Assembly (NCBI GenBank): GCA_947561395.2
Contig: OX387193.1
Span: forward strand, 5,084,001 to 5,148,000
Length of the DNA stretch: 64,000 nucleotides
DNA from: Buxus sempervirens
Lineage: Eukaryota > Streptophyta > Magnoliopsida > Buxales > Buxaceae
Direction: 5' to 3'
The position numbers and the translations under genes are program-made. Positions 60,136 through 64,000 of this stretch are shown piece by piece. A model generated the notes under the pieces. That model saw only the letters and a program-made list of their open reading frames with translations. It made no database searches and was not told the DNA's origin. The first letter of the stretch is position 1; each line of letters begins with the position of its first letter.

Positions 60136-60467
60136 CAGTGGCGGAACCAGGTATTGGTTAGGGGGGCAATTGCCCCCCCTAACTTTTATTTTTTTATTAA
60201 AAAGGTATATATTTTATATATTTTTTAATTAAAATATATGTTTTGCCCCCCTAACCCATTGAAAATTTTTCTATTTCATGAGAATCCTTTCTAAAATTTC
60301 TGGTTTGACCCCCCAACCCATTGAAAAATTTTATATTTCATGAGAATATCCTCTAAAATTTCTGGTTTGCCCATCCCCAAGTCATTAAAATTTCTATATT
60401 TTATGAGAAGTGTTAATTGAAAAATTTTTTTGCCCCCCCCAGATTTAGAGTCCTGGTTCCGCCACTG
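60136..60467. mobile_element. hAT element (332 bp) with internal tandem repeat
   Basis: The ends are CAGTGGCGGAACCAGG and its exact complement, flanked on both sides by CTATTATA (60128-60135, 60468-60475). The eight-base duplication and CA(G)TGGCGG ends fit a hAT MITE. The interior (about 60246-60430) is three tandem copies of a ~62-base unit containing ACCCATTGAAAA and TCTAAAATTTCTGG, separated by C-runs. Confidence 0.9.
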
Positions 60468-61117
60468 CTATTATAAAGTTTTTTTTATTTAAAAAAAACA
60501 CTATTAGAAAAATGCAGTTTCAATCGCTTTTGTCACCAGCCAGACATATTAATGGATTTATAGGGAGAGAGAGAGAGAATGTAATGGCAGTGAAGGTCTG
60601 AAGGATGGTGGGTTCGAACGGTGAAGGCTCACTTGGTCCTGGAAGCCACAGAATGAGGATAGGAGATGGGGGTGTCAGACGTGATTCCAGTGAAGAATAA
60701 AGGGTAAATTCGGAATGAGATTCTTGGCTTTGTTCTTTACCCCTTCGCCGCGTTCCTTCTACTCCACGGATGGAACCACTTCGGCAATCGCCATCCATCC
60801 CACAAACCGCGTTAAAGAAAGAATAAAAAACTAAAAAGTCAAGATTCCCTTCCCAGGTCTGCGGCTCGCTTTGGCTCTCACCGCCTTCTCTCCAGCCGGC
60901 TTCGGCGATCCGTGTATCCAATCACCACCTTACGGCGTGCCAGTTCAGAAAGCAAAACGGGTCCCCTGTTCTCACGATGTCTCTTACCTGCGGGAGGAAT
61001 CGCAAGGAAATTTGGCTAAAGATTCCTCCGCACGACCGCCTCCCATCTCACTTAAAATTGGTCAAGAGCCTTTGCTCATCTCAACCATATTTTTAAAGAA
61101 AAATTCATATTTCTAAA
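60468..61117. other. Spacer with a GC-richer patch
   Basis: At 60590-61050 the sequence is GC-richer than its flanks. Two overlapping frames (60520-60921 minus, 60871-61116 plus) have no recognisable domain and conflict with each other. This could be a remnant of a gene or promoter. I do not call a CDS. Confidence 0.35.
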
Positions 61118-61229
61118 GAGATATCACCACATGGAGCATCTAGCAATTAGGAGTTTTTCCTTATAAATGTAAAGAGGTTTTTAAAGAAAAATATATAATC
61201 ATCAAATGCTCCACACGATCGCATCTCCC
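61118..61229. repeat. Foldback element, 112 bp
   Basis: The left arm GAGATATCACCACATGGAGC pairs with a right arm whose complement reads GGAGATGCGATCGTGTGGAG. The centre is AT-rich. Same family as 49522-49647. Confidence 0.65.
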
Positions 61230-61340
61230 TCAAACTGTAATAATGAACATAAGAAAAGGGTGGAGAGGATGTCATCTCCTCAAAACTGTTGGTTTTAAAT
61301 CCTCAGTACTTTTATCTTGCACTCATCCATGCTCTTTATA

Positions 61341-61429
61341 GTGATGCTGCCACGAGGAATATTCAATCGTTGAGAGTTTTTTCTTGTAGAAAAATTTTAA
61401 CTATTGGATGCTTCATCTGGTAGCTTCTC
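61341..61429. repeat. Foldback element, 89 bp
   Basis: The left arm GTGATGCTGCCACGAGGAAT pairs with a right arm whose complement reads GAGAAGCTACCAGATGAAGC. It is more diverged than the others but has the same arm plan. Confidence 0.55.
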
Positions 61430-61525
61430 TCTTCAAGTTAATGATAAGTTATCTTGCATTTCCAGGCCTATGATTAAGAATGAAATCGTCTGCAATGTTT
61501 CGTTAAATTGGTTTCTCTTGTTGAA

Positions 61526-61626
61526 GTGAGATGCTGTTAGCGTTTTTCACTTTTTATAAATGTTTTATGTGGGGCTTGCTTAGAAAAATACTGATCGTGG
61601 ACGCTTCATGTGAAAGCATCTCACTT
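61526..61626. repeat. Foldback element, 101 bp
   Basis: The left arm GTGAGATGCTGTTAGCG pairs with a right arm whose complement reads GTGAGATGCTTTCACATGAA. This is the third foldback within 510 bases. Confidence 0.65.
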
Positions 61627-62949
61627 AGAACCAATTCGGTAAAATATCGTAGACCATTCCATCCCTTATAATTAGGATATGATTGGTTTAATTAATGGCA
61701 TTTTAGTAATTTTAAAGAAAAAAAAATTCAGGTTTAGTGTCTCTGCTTTGAGCAACCAAATTATTGCTAAGTTTATAAATAATTAAACCTTTTTTTTTTG
61801 TTTTTTTGCATTCTCTCCACATCAAAACACATCTTAGTGACTACTCAAACTTATGATTAGTTAGAAGGAGAATTGAATTTTATCTTTAGAATTGGAATTC
61901 ACCTTGTATCATATTGATTTTTTAGGCGTAATTCCCCACCGAAGCATGACTATATTTCTTTAACAAGTCCTGTGCTGCTCATTGCTGTCAAGGTAATCAT
62001 GAACATCCTATTCTGGTATAACTTAACATTTTACTTAAAGGGCTGGGTTTTCCTTATGGATTGGGTCATCTGATGTAATACATTAAACATAGATTGCCAC
62101 TTATGTTTCATACATAATCCATTTTTCTTACTTTTTAATTGGTGAACTCTATTAGTCAACTAAAATGGCAGCAAATCAGTTGTTTAACCAGGGTACATTC
62201 CTGTTTGATCCGGTCTCAAACCTAAATTAAATTCAAGTTAAATATATCATCATCATCAGCTAGTTCCCACCAAAATGGGATTGATGACGATACAAATCTT
62301 ATTCTTATACCCCAAACTTAACCCATCTCCACCTAATATTTAAATTAGTATAGTTTGGGTTTGATGAACATTCTTACAATCACTCGATATAAACAAGGTT
62401 TTAAATCTCGGATTTCATATCGGTATCTGTTGGTAGCGGTTTATACTGGCTGGTACGGACAAGTATCGCTTGTATTTACCCAATTTTGTGGTACATACCG
62501 GTATCGGCCAACTGAATACAATTCCAAAATATTACTTTGGAATTTTATGGTGAAATAATTTGGAATTATAAACTGATTGGGACAAACTTAGCAAGGCTTT
62601 AGTTGCAAATGACAAAATCTATTTTAAAATATTATTCACCTAATCCATTGAAAGGATCCCCTTGTCATGTTGGCACTTTGGATTAATCCCATCAGGAATT
62701 AACATGGATCAAAAAAGTCCACATCACAATATCATTTTTTTTCTTTTGGTAGGAAAAAACAAAAGGATTAGGTTGGTACCTTTCCAGGCAATGAACAAAC
62801 AAGATTCTTAAAACCAAACCCAATTGCCCAAATAACCAAAGTTCGTTTGCTTAATTAGTTATTGGATTGAACAAGTCAAATGGCACCCATAGTTCTTGTA
62901 AGCAAGTGAGGAATTTTCCAGACTCATTAATGAAAACAAAACCATATCA
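61627..62949. other. Spacer with unclassified repeat-like text
   Basis: No gene is supported. Around 62390-62520 the recurring GGTATCGGCC/CGGTAT words suggest a decayed repeat, but its ends cannot be placed. Confidence 0.35.
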
Positions 62950-64000
62950 TCCCTGGTTCAAATCTAGCAGCTTAGAACCATGAAATTGAATCCCAATCCA
63001 ACCCCTTTTAAGTAGTGATAATAAGTTAGCAGGCTTGTTCACATGGCCTTCTAGTGATTCTCTCCCAGATTGAAAGATCCAAGGAAGAGTAAACCACATC
63101 TTTCACACTTTTCTGCACTGAATTAAAATGTGATCATCTGATTCCTGCTCTTCCTAAGGACATAGTCTGCTCATTGAAGGAAGGACTCCTCTCAGTCACA
63201 TTGAATTCTGCTACTTTGATTTCTCAACACCATTTCCTTTTCTTTCCATAAAGCTGCATCTATGGCCTTAGACTGAGTTTACCATCTCTTTTAGCTGTCC
63301 AAGTCAGTCTATAATGCTGTCCATGTTTATCAATAACAATTTTCCTTTGACAGCTTCAAATCCCATTCTTTTTTTTTCTCCCCAGAATGCACAGATCTTT
63401 CACTTACATCTGCAACAAGAAAGGACCTGATCCCACCTTTGACTTATCCTTATAGGCTGCCATGCAACCATCTAAACATCTAATTCTTTCTCCTGGTCCC
63501 ACACACCAAATACTTCTTGGCATAAATATTTCTTTGACCTTGCTTGGTTTAACATTCCTTGTACACTGGCTCTTCAGAATTTTCAACCCATGTTGTCTCT
63601 ATCCATCATGAATATCCAAAAGCTGTTCTGCCAACAAAGCTTGGCTCATAATATAGTTTTTCAAAGTCCAACCACCCATCTTCTTTGGACAGCACATTCT
63701 CTCCCTATATAACAACTGAACTGACTTCTTTTTCCCTTAATGATTCCACCAGAATTTGCTCTAAATGCTATCCACCTCACATCAATCTTTAATCACTCAT
63801 CTTAAAACATGACAATAAACAGATTCACAAAAACAAGTTGTAGCTACCTGTACAAGCACTTCCTCATGTCATCCCTCGTTAACCCCATTTTTTAATCTTG
63901 TAATAATACTATAAAAGCTTTCACTCTTTCTTGCAAACATAACAGGTTCTCAGAGATTTTTTTCAATCAAACCTACCTTTTCTTTATTCTAAAGTAAGCC
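62950..64000 (-). mobile_element. LINE reverse-transcriptase fragment, runs off the window
   Basis: On the minus strand, scattered frames read LINE text. Near 63680 is GGWTLKNYIMSQALLAEQLL, the usual end of the RT domain. Then follows MKILKSQCTRNVKP..MPRSIWCVGPGERI (63404-63586), and further down degenerate zf-RVT words. Stops and frameshifts are frequent, so it is inactive. The upstream part of the element lies beyond 64000. Confidence 0.65.

Noticed and set aside
60520-61116. 133-codon minus and 81-codon plus frames in a GC-richer patch
   Set aside because: They overlap in conflicting directions and show no family resemblance; kept only as a note on composition.
1-64000. CRISPR arrays, bacterial operons or integrated prophage
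   Set aside because: The genes have plant introns throughout, and no regularly spaced repeat array is present; microsatellites and tandem duplications explain the repeats seen.

Overview
This is nuclear DNA from a flowering plant. It is AT-rich, its genes are split by plant-type introns, and it carries plant-specific gene families (FRO2-type ferric reductase, BEL1 homeobox) and plant transposon types: a Cassandra-like 5S-bearing LTR, a TRIM, Tourist-, hAT- and Mutator-like MITEs, short Helitrons and L1-type LINE fragments. Intron lengths and repeat load suggest a woody eudicot or relative, but the sequence does not let me name the species.

Layout. (1) 237-3500, + strand: remains of a DUF819 membrane-protein gene that looks broken. 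(2) 4858-8809, +: an intact eight-exon ferric-chelate reductase gene of the FRO2 group with a clear TATA box. (3) 10121-27414, -: a 23-exon RIC1 gene (subunit of the RAB6/Ypt6 exchange factor), convergent with FRO; its introns hold LINE and hAT insertions. (4) 27.4-36.6 kb: repeat-rich spacer with a Tourist MITE, a Mutator-like MITE, microsatellites, a mini-Helitron, a possible 82-codon gene, two tandem LINE 3' ends and a hAT-like MITE. (5) 36637-39636, -: four-exon BEL1 homeobox gene. (6) 39.6-50.9 kb: more repeats, including two nests of elements inside elements. (7) 50958-55860, -: a large gene for a 1520-residue, probably nuclear protein with an Arg/Ser/Gly-rich C-terminus, with a 5' leader exon near 57.5 kb. 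(8) 57.7-64 kb: spacer with a Helitron, a hAT element, several short foldback elements and a LINE fragment running off the window.

The genes form no pathway together; they are ordinary neighbours on a plant chromosome. For FRO, RIC1, BEL1 and the large gene I assembled the exons by hand from splice sites and reading frame; every joined length is a multiple of three and ends at a stop. The least ordinary content is the transposon archaeology (nested insertions with target-site duplications still readable), the GC splice donor in the BEL1 homeobox, the decayed DUF819 gene and a small foldback-element family. I saw no convincing new multi-gene system.
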